A DNA stretch of 44,219 bases. It comes from DAOOOW01 sp035387885. Its GTDB lineage: Bacteria > Patescibacteriota > Patescibacteriia > UBA2196. The position numbers were made by a program, and so were the translations under genes. The notes below the pieces were generated by a model that was not told the DNA's origin, did no database searches, and saw nothing but the letters and a program-made list of their open reading frames with translations. The stretch is taken from the NCBI GenBank assembly GCA_035387885.1, contig DAOOOW010000008.1, forward strand, positions 1 through 44,219, given 5' to 3'. Each line of letters opens with the position of its first letter. Position 1 is the first letter of the stretch. This document shows, one piece after another, positions 15,169 to 24,408 of this stretch.

Positions 15169-15240
15169 CCGCCTATCGGCGATCTTATTAACCGCCCCCT
15201 TTGCCCCACTCACCACAAGGGTGGTGGGGCATAAGGCCCC
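15169..15240 (+). repeat. 72-bp inverted repeat, right copy
   Basis: Complement of 8796-8867 (32 bp identical, then diverging). It folds on itself through GGGGCATAAGGCCCC-like stems and lies in the 5' leader of the TrmB-like gene, between its promoter and start codon. Confidence 0.75.
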
Positions 15241-15284
15241 GCCTTGAAAAGGTGGGGACTTAAAAACACCCCACCCTTACTCAT

Positions 15285-16073
15285 ATGCCAACCAATACAC
15301 TCTTAACCCAATTAGGTCTATCAGCCAAAGAAGCCGAAATTTACCAAATTCTGCTAAAATTAGGTAATATACCTGCCAGTAAGCTGTTGTCTTTAACCAA
15401 ACTCAAAAGAACCACTGTTTATAGTGTCTTAGAAGAATTAGTTAAAAAGAGTATTGTAGAAAAAGATGAATCTTCGGCTATTATTAAATTTAGATGCAAA
15501 CACCCATATGTTTTAAAAGAATATATAGAAAATCAAGTGCTGAAAATAAAAACAGCAGAATCTGTTTTAGACTCTGCCCTGCCAGAATTAATCAGCAGTT
15601 ATAACACAGTACAAAATAGACCAGGAGTAAAATTTTACGAAGGCCTTGAAGGTATTAAAAAAATATATGATGATATTCTCAATGAAGGTAAAAACTTTCT
15701 ACTCATCAGAGCTGGCTTTGAAGCAGTTTATGAAAAAGAAATTATTCCCAAGATATTAAGCAATTTTATTAAGCAACGAGTGAAAAAAAATATTAAAGTC
15801 ACTGCCATAACCCCAGAACAATTACAAGCAAGCTCAGAAAAAGATGTTGCTCAATTATTTACTCGCCAATGGGTGCCAGAAAATTTTTATAATGCGCCAG
15901 TAGAAATTAATATTTATGGCAATAAAGTTTCTTTATTATCTTATGCCAAAGAAACCGTTGGTTTAATTATTGAAAGTCCCCAAATTTCTCTGGCTCTGCG
16001 TCAAATATTTTATTTAGCAGAGCTTGGAGCCAAGCAAGCCAATAGTGAACATAATAAAAAATCCGTAAAATAA
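15285..16073 (+). CDS. TrmB-family transcriptional regulator
   Basis: 262 aa. The N-terminal winged helix (LTQLGLSAKEAEIYQILLKLGNIPASKLLSLTKLKRTTVYSVLEELVKKSIVEKDE) is typical of TrmB regulators. It is followed by a coiled linker (YIENQVLKIKTAESVLDSALPELISSY) and a C-terminal sensor-like domain (PGVKFYEGLEGIKKIYDDILNEGKNFLLIR). Family members respond to sugars or other ligands and repress or activate neighbouring promoters. The gene is divergent from the orphan-gene island, with promoters about 100 bp apart, so it may regulate the island. There is no clear Shine-Dalgarno before ATG 15285. A terminator overlaps its 3' end. Confidence 0.88.
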   Translation: MPTNTLLTQLGLSAKEAEIYQILLKLGNIPASKLLSLTKLKRTTVYSVLEELVKKSIVEKDESSAIIKFRCKHPYVLKEYIENQVLKIKTAESVLDSALPELISSYNTVQNRPGVKFYEGLEGIKKIYDDILNEGKNFLLIRAGFEAVYEKEIIPKILSNFIKQRVKKNIKVTAITPEQLQASSEKDVAQLFTRQWVPENFYNAPVEINIYGNKVSLLSYAKETVGLIIESPQISLALRQIFYLAELGAKQANSEHNKKSVK

Positions 16074-16090
16074 TTCCTACGGATTTTTTA
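16056..16090. terminator. Bidirectional intrinsic terminator
   Basis: AAAAAATCCGTA pairs with TACGGATTTTTT across a short loop. It overlaps the trmB-like stop codon and lies between this gene and the convergent 765-aa gene. Confidence 0.8.
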
Positions 16091-16102
16091 TTTTATATTT
16101 TA

Positions 16103-18400
16103 TTATGTAAATCTTTCTTTAATTTTTTTCCTAACCATTTCGACTATTTCAGCAAAGACTTCTGCTTCGCCTAATTTTTTAGCAAAAGATTCACGATTAT
16201 GATAATATTGCGGATAAACAAGCCTGCCATTTTTATTTTCTCGATGACACAAAACATTACCAATAGAAACCACACGCCCGACAGCATCTTCCAGAGAACC
16301 AATGTCTAATGACAATTCACCAGCACTTCTGGTAGGATCATTTTCAATTATTTGCCTGCCCTCACGAGTCACACCTTCTCGATCAATCCTTAAACTCAAA
16401 GCATTTTTTCTATTTGCATCCTCCAACTGAGCGGAAAATTGTTTATCAAAAAACAAAAAATTAATTCTAGCTTCTCCATTGTATTCTACCGCCTGATTGT
16501 GTTGTCCGTATGCAGCACCATAATCTCTGAGTTGCAACATAAAATAACTTTCTTCGCCATTAACTGTATCTTGAACCGAAAAACCATAACTTTCAGGTGT
16601 GCCCTCCACTGTCTCTTGTAAAGAAAAAATATATTTATTATTATCTTCTGGTGATTGAAGTAAAGCGCCTATTTTTTCCAAAGCCTCTTGATATGTTTTA
16701 AGAGCTTCAATAACTTCTTTTAAATCTTTGCATTCCAATTTTCGGCCATCATAATATTTGGCCCCGGCTTGACCTTTTTTTGTTATTTCATCAGCCACAT
16801 ACAACATATCTTTAGCTCGTCGCATTATTGCTTCGGCACATTGAACTCCAAAATCAGCTTGCGTGATTTCACTTGATAATATTTCTTTTGAAGTAGAAAG
16901 TATGCTGGCAATTTTCTCGGCATTTTTAAGTATGGCTGCGTATTGGGAAAAAATTTCTTCTGCTTCCAATTTGTTTTCATAATCTCCTATATTAAATATT
17001 TTTTCTCCCATATGTTCCCCATATTCACAAGAAACAAAAATTTTCAAACTTTCTGCACCATATTTTTGGGCAAATTCCAATATTTTTTGATATCTCCTGT
17101 CTGAGGTAGCAGCATATTCTGCCAACCACAACTGCTCTTTGTAATTTAAAGCTTTGTCTAATTTTATTCTTTTAGCCGCCAAATCCCTTGTTAGCTCCTG
17201 AACTCTATCGTATTCTCTGCCAGTCAAGGGTGACCTATCAATAAATTCTTGTGTTGTTTCATCAGCAAATTTTTTAGTCAAAACACTTTCTGAAAAAGGA
17301 ATAATTTGATAATGTTCACGTTTAACAACAATTGGCCCACTATTATCTCTATTACTATTATTTTCTTTTCCAGTTGCCTGTTTAATTTCTGCCAATTTTT
17401 CTGAACTAACCGGTTTAAAAACATAGATTAATCTTTGCCGCTTATGTTCTAAACGCACAATGCCATAAAGATCTGGCTCTAATTGGATGCACAAATGGCC
17501 CATAAATTCTTCCCCCAAATTATACAGACCGCCATTAATTAAAATTGTTCCTTTTTTACCAAGTTTTGTTTCTCTTCTAAAATCAGATTGCCCAAGCGAT
17601 GTTTGCCTAAAATCATTTTCTGATAAAAGCCCACTAACTCTTAAGTTTTTATATTCATCCGAAACTATAGCTATTTTGGGGTTTGCCCAAACGGCTGAGG
17701 TGCTATTTCCGCTTCGGACACTTCTAAGTTTAATTTTTTTACTATCCTTCAACCAATCAGAACTAATGGGCACAAATTCAGCTTCTGGACTTGTATCTAA
17801 AAAATTTTTCTTGACCATTAGAATTCCATTGCCATCTCTAAACCCAGAAGCAAATTTTGGATGATAAATACGTAAAGCCATTTCCATTTCTTCTCCAGAA
17901 CAACCAAACTTACTAGCAATTATTTCATTAAAAGTTTGCCAGTTCCCAGCCACATCAGATAAGCTTAAATAAAAATCACTTCTTCTAATTGCTTCTAAAT
18001 TAAAAACATCTTCTTTTTTAGGCCAATAAAAAAGAGGCTTGGCCATAGTTTTAAGATCAATATCTTCTTGACCTAAGTCTTGTTTGGCAATAACTTTTTT
18101 TCCTTCAAAAAAACCTAGCAACAAATTTTGCCAATCAGAATAACCAGCCTTTTCGGAAACATCTTTTGTTGTTAAGGCTTTTATTTTTTCTATATCGCAG
18201 ATAATATGCCCATCTTGATCTACAGTATATATGCCTTCTTGTTTTAAAAAATCCCAAAATTCTTCCTTTCTTTTTTCAGGAGCCCACATATATGGTTTTG
18301 GCCTTTTTTTTGGTTGCCCTCCCATTTTTCTCGGAACAGAAAAATCACCCTCAGCCGGGGCGATACTACTTCTCTTTTCCATGTTCATTCCTATATTCAT
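16103..18400 (-). CDS. Large soluble protein of unknown function (765 aa)
   Basis: I recognise no domain. The protein is charged and has neither signal peptide nor membrane helix, so it is probably cytoplasmic. The N-terminal part is basic (GGQPKKRPKPYMWAPEKRKEEFW). The middle contains helical stretches (EYDRVQELTRDLAAKRIKLDKALNYKEQLWLAEYAATSDRRYQKILEFAQKYG). A beta-rich segment, ESYGFSVQDTVNGEESYFMLQLRDYG, precedes a C-terminal helical end. Three in-frame ATGs lie at the start (MNIGMNM); an AGGA 6 nt before the third makes that one attractive. Length and low repeat content suggest a multi-domain protein. It stands alone, convergent with the TrmB-like gene. Confidence 0.75.
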   Translation of the reverse strand: MNIGMNMEKRSSIAPAEGDFSVPRKMGGQPKKRPKPYMWAPEKRKEEFWDFLKQEGIYTVDQDGHIICDIEKIKALTTKDVSEKAGYSDWQNLLLGFFEGKKVIAKQDLGQEDIDLKTMAKPLFYWPKKEDVFNLEAIRRSDFYLSLSDVAGNWQTFNEIIASKFGCSGEEMEMALRIYHPKFASGFRDGNGILMVKKNFLDTSPEAEFVPISSDWLKDSKKIKLRSVRSGNSTSAVWANPKIAIVSDEYKNLRVSGLLSENDFRQTSLGQSDFRRETKLGKKGTILINGGLYNLGEEFMGHLCIQLEPDLYGIVRLEHKRQRLIYVFKPVSSEKLAEIKQATGKENNSNRDNSGPIVVKREHYQIIPFSESVLTKKFADETTQEFIDRSPLTGREYDRVQELTRDLAAKRIKLDKALNYKEQLWLAEYAATSDRRYQKILEFAQKYGAESLKIFVSCEYGEHMGEKIFNIGDYENKLEAEEIFSQYAAILKNAEKIASILSTSKEILSSEITQADFGVQCAEAIMRRAKDMLYVADEITKKGQAGAKYYDGRKLECKDLKEVIEALKTYQEALEKIGALLQSPEDNNKYIFSLQETVEGTPESYGFSVQDTVNGEESYFMLQLRDYGAAYGQHNQAVEYNGEARINFLFFDKQFSAQLEDANRKNALSLRIDREGVTREGRQIIENDPTRSAGELSLDIGSLEDAVGRVVSIGNVLCHRENKNGRLVYPQYYHNRESFAKKLGEAEVFAEIVEMVRKKIKERFT

Positions 18401-18575
18401 ATACTTTTATCTTATCCTTTTTTCTAAAAAAATTCAAATTTGCCATAAACTTTACCCAAAAAATGTTTGTATGGCAAACCATTGCCTTTTTAGCCAAAAT
18501 TTACTACACTAAAGTAAAAGTATTATTGTTTTTTACCATAATTCATTATTCATTATTCATAATTCTACCTCTCCT

Positions 18576-19301
18576 ATGTCCGGACATTCTAAATGGGCCA
18601 CCACCAAAAGAAAAAAATCTATTATTGATGCCAAAAGAAGCGCTAATTTTACTAAATTGGCCAATACAATTTCTGTAGCAGCCAGATCAGGCAGTGATCC
18701 GATTATGAATTTTAGTTTAAGAATGGCTATTGATAAAGCCAAATCTTTTAGTTTGCCTAAAGAAAATATAGAAAGAGCTATTAAACGCGGAGCTGGTGAA
18801 CTTGGCGGAGCAAGCCTTGAAGAAGTAATGTATGAAGGTTTTGGGCCAGGAAAAGTTGGTCTTATGGTGGAATGTTTAACAGATAATAAAAATAGAACCT
18901 TGAATGAAGTTAAATTAATTTTTGATAAAAATGGCGGGGCTTTGGCAGGCCAAGGCAGTGTTAGTTGGATGTTTGAAAAAAAAGGAATCATTGTTCTCAA
19001 AAATCCGAATTCTCAAAATTTGACCGAAGAGACAGAGTTACAAATCATTGAAAATGGGGCTGATGATTTCTTTTTTAATGAAGAAGAAATTGTGGTTTAT
19101 ACCAAAATTGCTGATTTACAGTTAGTTAAAGAAAATTTAGAAAAAGCAAACTTTGAAATTGCCTCAGCAGGACTCGAGTATGTACCCAAGGAAAAAATAA
19201 ATTTGAGCGAGGAAGATGAAGAAAAACTGCAAAAACTTTTGGATGCTCTGGAAGAACAAAATGAAGTGAGTGAGTATTATACTAATGGGGAAAATTTTTA
19301 A
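18576..19301 (+). CDS. yebC: YebC/PmpR (TACO1) family protein
   Basis: 241 aa. It begins MSGHSKWATTKRKKSIIDAKRSANFTKLANTISVAARSG, the family signature, followed by LPKENIERAIKRGAGE, the YEGFGPGKVGLMVECLTDNKNRT motif and GSVSWMFEKKG. Members act as transcriptional regulators or, as TACO1/YebC, as translation factors that relieve ribosome stalling at proline-rich stretches. Length is normal. It is upstream of ruvC, a common arrangement. No clear Shine-Dalgarno was seen (CTCTCCT before the ATG). Confidence 0.95.
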   Translation: MSGHSKWATTKRKKSIIDAKRSANFTKLANTISVAARSGSDPIMNFSLRMAIDKAKSFSLPKENIERAIKRGAGELGGASLEEVMYEGFGPGKVGLMVECLTDNKNRTLNEVKLIFDKNGGALAGQGSVSWMFEKKGIIVLKNPNSQNLTEETELQIIENGADDFFFNEEEIVVYTKIADLQLVKENLEKANFEIASAGLEYVPKEKINLSEEDEEKLQKLLDALEEQNEVSEYYTNGENF

Positions 19302-19370
19302 TTTATAATTTTGAATTTTGATTTAATATTTTAATTTTAAATTCTAAAATAATTTTATTATTTTGTTCCC

Positions 19371-19517
19371 GTTCGCTTCGCGTAGCCTTAGTAAGAAAAT
19401 AGAGGTGAACTTGGCGTTAAGAATTGAATGGACAGGAGGCCTATATAATAAGGCTGACCAGGCATCCGTTCAATTTAGCCAAGTGAGCCCTATTTTCTCT
19501 AAGGCGCAGCAGCGAAC
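19371..19517. ncRNA. Candidate structured RNA, long bulged hairpin
   Basis: One extended rod can be drawn: GTTCGCT/AGCGAAC closes it, then GCCTTAG/CTAAGGC, GAAAATAG/CTATTTTC, CTTGGC/GCCAAG and ATTGAATGGA with TCCGTTCAAT, with an AT-rich end loop near 19441-19450. Nested pairing over about 147 nt between yebC and ruvC is unlikely by chance. The outline (single rod with internal bulges) recalls 6S RNA, but I cannot identify conserved 6S positions, and SRP RNA motifs are absent. It might also be a large palindromic repeat. Confidence 0.4.
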
Positions 19518-19568
19518 ACTTTCTTTCCGCCGCTTTCTTTTGAAAGAAAGCGGCAAAGACAAAAAACA

Positions 19569-20069
19569 ATGCAAAAAAATAATTCCTACATAATTTTAGG
19601 CATTGACCCCGGCTACGCCATTACTGGCTGGGCCATTTTAGAAAGCCAAGGACAAAAACTGCAATTAATAGATTGTGGCGCTATTACTTCCGATAAAAAT
19701 GAAATCCATGCCAATCGTTTAAAAAATATCAACCAAGAATTGGATAAAATTATTAAACAATATCAACCAAAAATTTTAGCCGTCGAAGAACTCTTCTTTT
19801 TTAAAAATTTAAAAACCGCCCTCAAAGTGGCTGAAGCCCGCGGAGTAATTTTAATGACAGCCATACAACACGACTTAGTTATTAGAGAATTTACTCCCTT
19901 GCAAGTTAAACAAGCAGTAGTCGGTTATGGCCGTGCAGATAAAAATCAAATTCAACAAATGATTAAGGTTATTTTAAAAATGACCGAAAAAATTAAATTA
20001 GATGATACGGCTGATGCTGTGGCCATTGCCATTACTTGTGCACATGGAGGGATAGCAACTGGTAAATAG
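19569..20069 (+). CDS. ruvC: Holliday junction endonuclease RuvC
   Basis: 166 aa, normal length. Catalytic acidic residues are visible: D13 in ILGIDPGYAITGWAI, E73/E74 in LAVEELFFFKN, and the DDTADAVAIAI pair (D145, D148). The typical segment AEARGVILMTAIQ..REFTPLQVKQAVVGYGRADKNQIQQM is present. RuvC resolves Holliday junctions with RuvAB, which are not in this window. A perfect CCGCTTTCTTT stem-loop lies just upstream of the start. The family call is firm. Confidence 0.95.
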   Translation: MQKNNSYIILGIDPGYAITGWAILESQGQKLQLIDCGAITSDKNEIHANRLKNINQELDKIIKQYQPKILAVEELFFFKNLKTALKVAEARGVILMTAIQHDLVIREFTPLQVKQAVVGYGRADKNQIQQMIKVILKMTEKIKLDDTADAVAIAITCAHGGIATGK

Positions 20070-20218
20070 TAATTGCTAACTGGTAAATAGATTTTTTAAT
20101 TAATTATTTATTAAATTATTTTACATTTTACTATTTACCAATTACCAGTTACCAATTACTTTTTATCGTTTTTTTGTTATACTTAATTCATAAATCATAA
20201 ATCTTAATTCATAATTCT

Positions 20219-21079
20219 ATGCCTTCTTATTCTATCGCCCTTGATGTTGGCGCCACCAAAACTGTTGGAGCCACGATTATTAATCAAAAAATTATTAATT
20301 CTCTCAGATACACCACTAATGCCAGTGCTCCTAAAATTAAAATCATCAAACAATTGGAACAAATTATTTTTGAATTAAGCCAGCAAAAAGAAATCTCAGG
20401 CTATAAACTGGAAAAAATCGGCATTGGACTGGCCGGACAAATTGATGCCCAAAATGGCTTGATTATGGCTACTACCAATTTTAATCCTGATTTTAAGAAT
20501 GTAAAATTGAGTCAAATTTTATCAAAAAAATTTAAAGTGCCAGTTTTTTTAAATAATGATGTTAAATGTTTTACTAAAGCCGAAGCCACCCTGGGGTTAG
20601 GTAGAGGCTTTAAAAATATTGTCGGCCTCACTTTTGGTACAGGTATTGGCGGAGGTATAATTTTAAACAACCTATTTTTGACTGGAAAAAATAACACCGT
20701 TGGTGAAATTGGCCATATGAAAATAGCCGGTCATTGGCTTGGCACTGCACCTGTCTGTGGTTGCGGACAAAAATATTGTTTCGAAGCTGTGGCCTCTGCT
20801 AAAGCCTGGCTAAAATTATCAAAAAAATTTGGCGAAAAAAAAGCTGATGAAATTATTTGCTATAATATTGGCATCGGCTTGAGCAATTTGGCTCAAATTT
20901 TAAATCCAGAAATTTTTATTTTAGGTGGTAGATTAATGAAACGAGAAAAAATATTAATGAAAATTAAACAAGAATTTTTAAATCAAGTAAAAAATTATCC
21001 TTGGCTAAAAAATACCAAAATTGTGGCCACTAAACTGGGCAGTGAAGCGATTTTGTTGGGGAGCCTGATGTCATTTTAA
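20219..21079 (+). CDS. ROK-family sugar kinase/glucokinase-like protein
   Basis: 286 aa. N-terminal phosphate-binding loop ALDVGATKTVGATI (usual DxGxTK), then GIGLAGQID, NNDVKCFTKAEATLGLGRGFKNIVGLTFGTGIGGGII, and the ROK zinc motif region GHWLGTAPVCGCGQKYCFEAVASAKA. The D in NNDV is the expected catalytic base. Members phosphorylate glucose, N-acetylmannosamine and similar sugars, or are regulators when fused to a wHTH, which this one lacks. Together with the bifunctional isomerase it fits a minimal sugar-phosphate route. The substrate is unresolved. Confidence 0.9.
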   Translation: MPSYSIALDVGATKTVGATIINQKIINSLRYTTNASAPKIKIIKQLEQIIFELSQQKEISGYKLEKIGIGLAGQIDAQNGLIMATTNFNPDFKNVKLSQILSKKFKVPVFLNNDVKCFTKAEATLGLGRGFKNIVGLTFGTGIGGGIILNNLFLTGKNNTVGEIGHMKIAGHWLGTAPVCGCGQKYCFEAVASAKAWLKLSKKFGEKKADEIICYNIGIGLSNLAQILNPEIFILGGRLMKREKILMKIKQEFLNQVKNYPWLKNTKIVATKLGSEAILLGSLMSF

Positions 21080-21098
21080 CATAAAAAACCCTTGCCCT

Positions 21099-21240
21099 GT
21101 CATTCCCGACCGCCTCGCCCTGAATCAGGTGGGCGGAGCGGGAATCTAGAAAACTTTTTTAAAAGAAATTATCAAAGATTGGAAGTTTTATAAAAATACA
21201 GGTTCATCTCGCCTGGATCCCCGCCTCCGCGGGGATGACA
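21099..21240. repeat. Diverged REP-like repeats (CATTCCCG..GGGAATC and GGATCCCCGCC..GGGGATGACA)
   Basis: Two palindromic segments occupy the ROK-PBP spacer: 21099-21150 (GTCATTCCCGACCGCC..GGCGGAGCGGGAATC) and 21212-21240 (CTGGATCCCCGCCTCC/GCGGGGATGACA). They belong to the same general class as the repeats inside alkD and near 38.4 kb. Confidence 0.7.
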
Positions 21241-21316
21241 CAAAAGTATGGATGACAAAATAGAGGTCACATTAAAAAACCATAATTCATAATTCTTTAT
21301 TCATAATTCAAATGTC

Positions 21317-23956
21317 ATGATTTATACTAACCAAAATTGGAAAAAAGAAGCTTTAAAAAGGAAAAAAAATATTTTAACAAAATACAAACCTGCTATAGAA
21401 AAAAATAGCTCGCACGGATCTTTTTTTTCTAAAAAAAATAGGCCTAAAAAAATTTTAAAACCTTTAATAAAACTAGCTTTCTTAATTGGCTTTATTGCTC
21501 TTGTTTCTCTCGCTGGTGCTTTTTTTTGGTTTTCCAAAGAATTACCAAAATCCACTGAACTTTTAACCAAACAACCATTACCCTCTACCAAAATTTATGA
21601 CCGCACAGGGCAAATATTATTAAATGATGCTAATAGTGATTTTAAAAGAATAAAAATATCTTTAAATGAACTACCGGAATATGTTAAGTGGTCCACCATC
21701 GTAGCTGAAGATAGAACTTTTTATTCTCATCATGGTATTAATTTTCGCGGTTTAATTCGAGCTATTTTTGTTAACATAATTACTGGTGGCTCTAAATCTC
21801 AGGGCGGCTCTTCAATTTCTCAACAATTTATTAAAAACGCCCTTTTAAGTTCTGAAAAAACTTATAGTCGTAAAATCAAAGAAGCTATTTTAACTTGGCA
21901 ATTGGAAAGAAAATTTTCTAAAGATGAAATTTTAGAAATGTATTTTAATGAAATCCCCTATGGAGGCACAGCCTACGGCATAGAAGCAGCCTCAGAAAAA
22001 TATTTTAACAAATCGGCTAAAGATTTGACTCTGGCAGAAGCTGCCACTCTAGCTGCCATTCCTCAAGCCCCCAGCTACTATTCTCCTTATGGCTCTCATA
22101 AAGATAAACTTTTGGCGCGCAAAGATTGGGTCCTAAATTCCTTAGCCGAAGAAGGTTATATTAGTCAAGAAAAGGCTGATGAAGCCAAAAAACAAAATTT
22201 AGAATTTTCTAATATTTCTTCAGCTATTATGGCACCACATTTTGTTTTTTACGTGCGTGATTTGATTGCTCAAAAATATGGCGACCAGGCCTTGGAAGAA
22301 GGTGGCTTAAAAATTATTACTACGCTTGATATGGAACAGCAAAAAAATGCTGAGCAAGCTATTGCTGAAAATTTAGAAAAAAATGTGACAAAATACAATG
22401 CTAAAAATGCAGCTTTGGTAGCTATGAATCCTAAAACTGGCGAAATAACCGCCATGGTGGGTTCAACTAATTATTTTGATAACGACAACGATGGCGCTGT
22501 TAATGTGGCTATAAGACCAAGACAACCAGGATCATCTTTTAAACCCCTTGTATATGCCCTAGCTTTTGAAAAAGGCTATAGTCCACAAACAATTGTTTTT
22601 GATGTTATTACAAAATTTAAAGCTGAGCCAACAGATTATACACCGCATAATTATTCTGAACATTATTTTGGGCCAGTCAGTATGAAAAAAGCTCTAGCTG
22701 GTTCTTTAAATGTACCCGCGGTTAAAACCATGTATTTAGTTGGTGTAGATAATATTTTAAATTTAATAGAAAAAATGGGTTATACAACTTTTAATGACCG
22801 CTCAAGATTTGGTTTATCAATCGTACTTGGTGGCGGCGAAGTAAAATTATTAGAACATGTGGCCGGTTACGCCAGTTTTGCTAATAACGGTGAATATCAC
22901 GCACCCATGGCTATTCTAAAAGTTGAAGATAAAGATGGTAAAAATTTAGAAGAAAATAAGCCCGAAGATAATAGGGCTAAAAAAATATTTAAGCCACAAA
23001 CTGTTAAACTTTTAAATAATGTTTTATCAGATAATAATGAAAGAGCTTATGTTTTTGGCCAAAGCAATTATTTAACTTTGGACTCTCGCCCGGTAGCGGC
23101 TAAAACTGGGACGACTAATGATTATAAAGATGCTTGGACTGTTGGCTACACTCCCTCACTAGTAGCCGGTGTCTGGGTTGGTAATACCCGAGGTGAGGCC
23201 ATGAAAACTTCAGCTGATGGTTCAGCTGTGGCCGCGCCGATTTGGAATGCTTTTATGAAAAAAACTCTGGAAAACAAGCCCGTAGAAAATTTTATGGCAC
23301 CAGACTCACTCAGTTTACCTGATAAACCCATGCTTAATGGAAAATTTTTTACAGAAATAAAATTAAAAGTTGATAAACTAACCGGCGAGGCCCTGGATTT
23401 TAATAACTCTGGAGAAAATGTTGAGGAACGGACATATCGTTTGGTGCATAATATTTTACATTATGTTAATAAAAATAATCCTTTAAGCCCGGCCCCAGAA
23501 AAACCTTGGGAAATAGATGAAAATTATAGTAATTTTGAAGTACCAATAGAAGAATGGGCCAAAAAAAATGACTATCAGACTATTTTAGATTTACCTAAAG
23601 GTTATGAAAAATATTTAAACAATGAACAAACTCTAGAAGTTATTAATAACCAACCAGCCACAGAAATTACAATTGTTAAACCTTATAACAATGAACAAAT
23701 TTATGAAGAAAATTTTCCTTATGTTTTAGAAGCCACTGTTGATAAGGCAGAAAATTATGCTAAAATTGATTGGTATTATAAAAAGATGGACAACAATAAT
23801 GGTAATTTTATTGGCTATCAAAGTGTGAATGGAAAAAACAATATTTATACCTGGACTGATGCTCCAGAAACTGGCAGTTATTATATTTATGCGATTTTGT
23901 CTGATAAAAATAATCAAACTATTAAAAGTAGTGAGATAAGGGTGGAGAGGAAATAA
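21317..23956 (+). CDS. Class A penicillin-binding protein (PBP1A family)
   Basis: 879 aa. A basic cytoplasmic tail and one membrane helix (LIKLAFLIGFIALVSLAGAFFWF, about 49-71) are followed by a GT51 transglycosylase domain (VAEDRTFYSHHGINFRGLIRA; GGSSISQQFIKN; RKIKEAILTWQLERKFSKDEILEMYFNEIPYG). The transpeptidase domain has SxxK at S406-K409 (GSSFKPL), an SLN motif in GSLNVPAVK and KTGTT at 596. A C-terminal beta domain of about 130 residues (VEITIVKPYNNEQIYEENFPYVLEATVDKAENYAKIDWYYK) resembles the extra domains of such PBPs. The enzyme polymerises and cross-links peptidoglycan. The family call is firm. Confidence 0.95.
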   Translation: MIYTNQNWKKEALKRKKNILTKYKPAIEKNSSHGSFFSKKNRPKKILKPLIKLAFLIGFIALVSLAGAFFWFSKELPKSTELLTKQPLPSTKIYDRTGQILLNDANSDFKRIKISLNELPEYVKWSTIVAEDRTFYSHHGINFRGLIRAIFVNIITGGSKSQGGSSISQQFIKNALLSSEKTYSRKIKEAILTWQLERKFSKDEILEMYFNEIPYGGTAYGIEAASEKYFNKSAKDLTLAEAATLAAIPQAPSYYSPYGSHKDKLLARKDWVLNSLAEEGYISQEKADEAKKQNLEFSNISSAIMAPHFVFYVRDLIAQKYGDQALEEGGLKIITTLDMEQQKNAEQAIAENLEKNVTKYNAKNAALVAMNPKTGEITAMVGSTNYFDNDNDGAVNVAIRPRQPGSSFKPLVYALAFEKGYSPQTIVFDVITKFKAEPTDYTPHNYSEHYFGPVSMKKALAGSLNVPAVKTMYLVGVDNILNLIEKMGYTTFNDRSRFGLSIVLGGGEVKLLEHVAGYASFANNGEYHAPMAILKVEDKDGKNLEENKPEDNRAKKIFKPQTVKLLNNVLSDNNERAYVFGQSNYLTLDSRPVAAKTGTTNDYKDAWTVGYTPSLVAGVWVGNTRGEAMKTSADGSAVAAPIWNAFMKKTLENKPVENFMAPDSLSLPDKPMLNGKFFTEIKLKVDKLTGEALDFNNSGENVEERTYRLVHNILHYVNKNNPLSPAPEKPWEIDENYSNFEVPIEEWAKKNDYQTILDLPKGYEKYLNNEQTLEVINNQPATEITIVKPYNNEQIYEENFPYVLEATVDKAENYAKIDWYYKKMDNNNGNFIGYQSVNGKNNIYTWTDAPETGSYYIYAILSDKNNQTIKSSEIRVERK

Positions 23957-23962
23957 AAATAT

Positions 23963-23991
23963 TTGACACTCTTCTTTTGGCAAACTATAAT
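23963..23991 (+). promoter_or_regulatory. Perfect consensus promoter giving a leaderless mRNA
   Basis: TTGACA, 17 bp, TATAAT. The -10 box ends 8 nt before ATG 24000, so transcription should start at or just before the start codon. Confidence 0.85.
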
Positions 23992-23999
23992 TACAAAAT

Positions 24000-24392
24000 A
24001 TGGAACAAGATCAACAAAAATACACTAATGTTATATTAGAAGACTTGAATGCTAAATTTAATACCTTTGGCGAAGCTTTAGATACTATTATTAAAAAACA
24101 GGATATGAATTTTGAGCAAGTCGGAATTTTAAGAGAAGATGTTGATATTGTTAAAATTCAGGTTGTTGATATGCAAAAAAGTTTAAAAAAAATAGAATCA
24201 AAAGTTTCGGTGCTAGAAAATACAATAACTGAATTAAAAATCGATAATAAAGAAATTAAACAAAAACTAGAAGAAATTAAACAAAAACTAGAAGAAAAAA
24301 TAAGTCGTGAAGAATATCTGGAACTTAGAGATAAAGTCAATCGTTTGGAAAATTTTGTTAAAAAATATTTTATAACTAAAAAATTGGTTTAA
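24000..24392 (+). CDS. 130-aa coiled-coil protein
   Basis: Nearly the whole chain is heptad-patterned and charged (MNFEQVGILREDVDIVKIQVVDMQKSLKKIESKVSVLENTITELKIDNKEIKQKLEEIKQKLEEKISREEYLELRDKVNRLENFVKKYF). The DNA around 24254-24297 carries a 21-bp direct duplication that adds one exact heptad (KQKLEEI). No enzyme motif or membrane segment is seen. Similar short coiled-coil proteins are common in Patescibacteria, but I do not know a function. The gene has its own perfect promoter with no leader, and it ends at a bidirectional terminator shared with rpsP. Confidence 0.8.
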   Translation: MEQDQQKYTNVILEDLNAKFNTFGEALDTIIKKQDMNFEQVGILREDVDIVKIQVVDMQKSLKKIESKVSVLENTITELKIDNKEIKQKLEEIKQKLEEKISREEYLELRDKVNRLENFVKKYFITKKLV

Positions 24393-24408
24393 AAAAATAA
24401 CAAAATAC

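Noticed and set aside
8621..15284. CRISPR array
   Set aside because: The repeats are inverted and mutually unrelated; there are no regularly spaced identical direct repeats and no cas genes.
19371..19517. SRP RNA or tmRNA
   Set aside because: The SRP tip motif (GGTCAGG..GGAAGCAGCC) and tRNA-like ends of tmRNA are absent.
19363..19593. 76-aa frame between yebC and ruvC
   Set aside because: It lies across the nested helices of the candidate RNA and runs into ruvC; no ribosome site.
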